Shown: positions 11,076 through 12,422 of the stretch, one piece after another
Position numbering within the stretch: the first letter of the stretch is position 1
How the letters are laid out: each line of letters opens with the position of its first letter
DNA from: Candidatus Cloacimonadota bacterium
GTDB lineage: Bacteria; Cloacimonadota; Cloacimonadia; JGIOTU-2
DNA: 12,422 nucleotides
Assembly: GCA_030628975.1 (NCBI GenBank)
Contig: DAOVPZ010000017.1
Span: forward strand, 1 to 12,422
Reading direction: 5' to 3'
The notes under the pieces: generated by a model
The model's input: the letters and a program-made list of their open reading frames with translations, nothing else
Databases searched by the model: none
Told to the model about the DNA's origin: nothing
Program-made: the position numbers and the translations under genes

Positions 11076-12422
11076 ATGACAAAAAAAATTAATAAAAATA
11101 AGTCATTAACAACATCTCATTTAGATTCTATAATACATGATGGATTAAACCTTCTTTCCAATCAAAAAAACGCGATTAACAATCTCAATGTCTTTCCTGT
11201 CCCAGATGGTGATACAGGTCTTAATATGACCCTTACACTTCAAGGTGCATTAAATAGTTTGAAGAATTATAATTTAGAAATCTTAAGTATTCAAGATTAT
11301 TTGAAACATTTTGCAAATGGTTTGATGCTTAATAGTAGAGGTTGCTCAGGTGTAATATTAGCACTATTTACCAAAGGAGTTGTTGATACACTTCAATCTG
11401 TTGCAGAATCGGATGAAATATCTAACAGTAATGTATCATATGCTTTGAAAAATGGTTACATTTTAGCGTATAAAGAAACCACAAATCCCTGTGAAGGTAC
11501 AATTCTCACTATGATGAAAGTGTTTTCAGAATACTTTGCTGAACTTGCAAAAAATAATAAATATCCTGTTGAAATCATTAAAAACATCATTCCAGTTTTA
11601 GAAGAAACCTTAGACAAAACACCTGAAATGTTACCAATCTTGAAAAAAGCTGGAGTAGTTGACTCTGGGGCGATGGGCTTTCTTATCCTAATAAAAGGAA
11701 TGGTAATAGGATTGGAATATAATGGAATTTTAATTAAATCATTGTTAAATATTGCAACTATTTTAGCTATCAATAAATATATTCGCTCAATCGTAGCAAA
11801 GAAAAAACATAGAAAAAAAACCAATCTTATCAAAACTATTATTTCCAACCTGCCACCCAAAAATATAAATAATATATCTTTAGCTTATATCATAAAACAA
11901 TTCAATGCCCTCATACAAAAAGAAAGTAGTAATACATCTGCTGAAATAATAATTCAAAAAAGTGAAGACCTTAGTAATTCATGGAATCCAGATTTGCCTT
12001 ATAGATATTGCACTGAATTCATTCTAAATTCAAAAAAAATCAATACGGACTTTTTACAAACAAAATTTGAAAACTTTGGTGATAGTATCATTATCTTACA
12101 ATCAGGAAACTGTTTTAAGGTTCATATTCATACAAATAAACCAAAATCAATATTAAAACTGTGCTCCAATTACGGGGAAATCTCTTCAACAAAGATTGAT
12201 GATATGAAAAAGCAGCATCGTAATCTTATATCAGAAGATAAAGCATTTTATGAAAAAGATAAAGCTGTTTTGCTAATTGTTAATGGAGATGGATTTGCAG
12301 AAATTTTGAAAGGGCTTGGTGGGACAGATATTCTTCTCTATGGCAAAAATAAACCTTCTGTTAATCATATTCTATATGCGTTATTAAAGACATGTGCAAA
12401 GAATATCATGGTTGCGGCTGAT
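11076..12422 (+). CDS. FakA-like DhaL/DAK2-domain kinase, C-terminus beyond the window
   Basis: The frame is open from ATG 11076 to the window end, 449 codons. The DhaL nucleotide/Mg-binding domain is clear: NVFPVPDGDTGLNMTLT (38-54) holds the metal-binding aspartates, SRGCSGVIL is the second motif (usually RGNSG), PCEGTILTMM the third (usually P-x-EGT), and VVDSGAMGFLIL the fourth. After a lysine-rich linker comes PYRYCTEFIL, the conserved Y-x-YCTEF segment of the fatty-acid-kinase A middle domain, and a region with KVHIHTNKP like the family's VHVHTNxP. FakA phosphorylates fatty acids held by a FakB (DegV) protein; no FakB gene is seen here. About 100 residues are probably missing at the end. 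The ribosome binding site is poor. The Cys in place of Asn in RGNSG is a visible oddity and could mark a variant subgroup. Confidence 0.85.
   Translation, partial: MTKKINKNKSLTTSHLDSIIHDGLNLLSNQKNAINNLNVFPVPDGDTGLNMTLTLQGALNSLKNYNLEILSIQDYLKHFANGLMLNSRGCSGVILALFTKGVVDTLQSVAESDEISNSNVSYALKNGYILAYKETTNPCEGTILTMMKVFSEYFAELAKNNKYPVEIIKNIIPVLEETLDKTPEMLPILKKAGVVDSGAMGFLILIKGMVIGLEYNGILIKSLLNIATILAINKYIRSIVAKKKHRKKTNLIKTIISNLPPKNINNISLAYIIKQFNALIQKESSNTSAEIIIQKSEDLSNSWNPDLPYRYCTEFILNSKKINTDFLQTKFENFGDSIIILQSGNCFKVHIHTNKPKSILKLCSNYGEISSTKIDDMKKQHRNLISEDKAFYEKDKAVLLIVNGDGFAEILKGLGGTDILLYGKNKPSVNHILYALLKTCAKNIMVAAD

Noticed and set aside
11456..11860. Reverse-strand frame of 134 codons inside the FakA-like gene
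   Set aside because: The forward frame has clear DhaL and YCTEF motifs across the same bases; the reverse frame is chance in AT-rich DNA.

Overview
The window is AT-rich (roughly one-third GC by eye) and comes from a Gram-negative-type bacterium. It encodes a lipoprotein with a lipobox, a secreted PDZ protein that ends in a possible outer-membrane beta-domain, a sigma-54 activator, and tRNAs with an encoded CCA end. The protein families and the intergenic hairpin repeats would suit the FCB/Cloacimonadota area of the tree. That placement is an inference; no marker gene settles it.

Left part (1-2379), all on the minus strand. In transcription order this holds tadA (tRNA adenosine deaminase), a pair of 32-bp direct repeats, a broken tRNA-Ser carrying a 30-bp palindromic insert in its D-loop, a small GIY-YIG nuclease gene that reads into an intact tRNA-Ser(GGA), then tRNA-Ser(CGA), a cluster of short palindromic repeats, a nitroreductase, and the start of a MetE/UROD-like gene that leaves the window. 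The arrangement tRNA fragment / nuclease ORF / intact tRNA looks like an insertion or duplication event at a tRNA-Ser gene.

Middle part (2496-4624), plus strand. A two-gene operon encodes a CPA2-type cation/proton antiporter and a cytoplasmic protein that joins a PTS EIIA (PtsN-like) domain to a PII-like domain, probably its regulator. A second cluster of the short palindromic repeats follows.

Right part (4832-10726), plus strand, looks like one regulatory circuit. A near-consensus sigma-54 (-24/-12) promoter at 4961-4976 has strong AT-rich palindromes about 100-130 bp upstream, where an enhancer should lie. It drives, in order, a possible 21-residue basic peptide, a secreted protein with acidic heptads, a PDZ domain and a beta-rich C-terminus, and probably a lipoprotein built of seven exact 19-residue repeats. 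Next come a DUF4390-like exported protein, an NtrY-like histidine kinase (4-bp ATGA overlap) and an NtrC-family sigma-54 activator. A 14-bp piece of the enhancer recurs in inverted orientation just upstream of the activator gene. The simplest reading is an envelope-sensing two-component system that controls its neighbouring envelope genes. This is an inference.

End (10727-12422). A hairpin-rich 350-bp intergenic region precedes a FakA-like (DhaL/DAK2-domain) gene that runs off the window.
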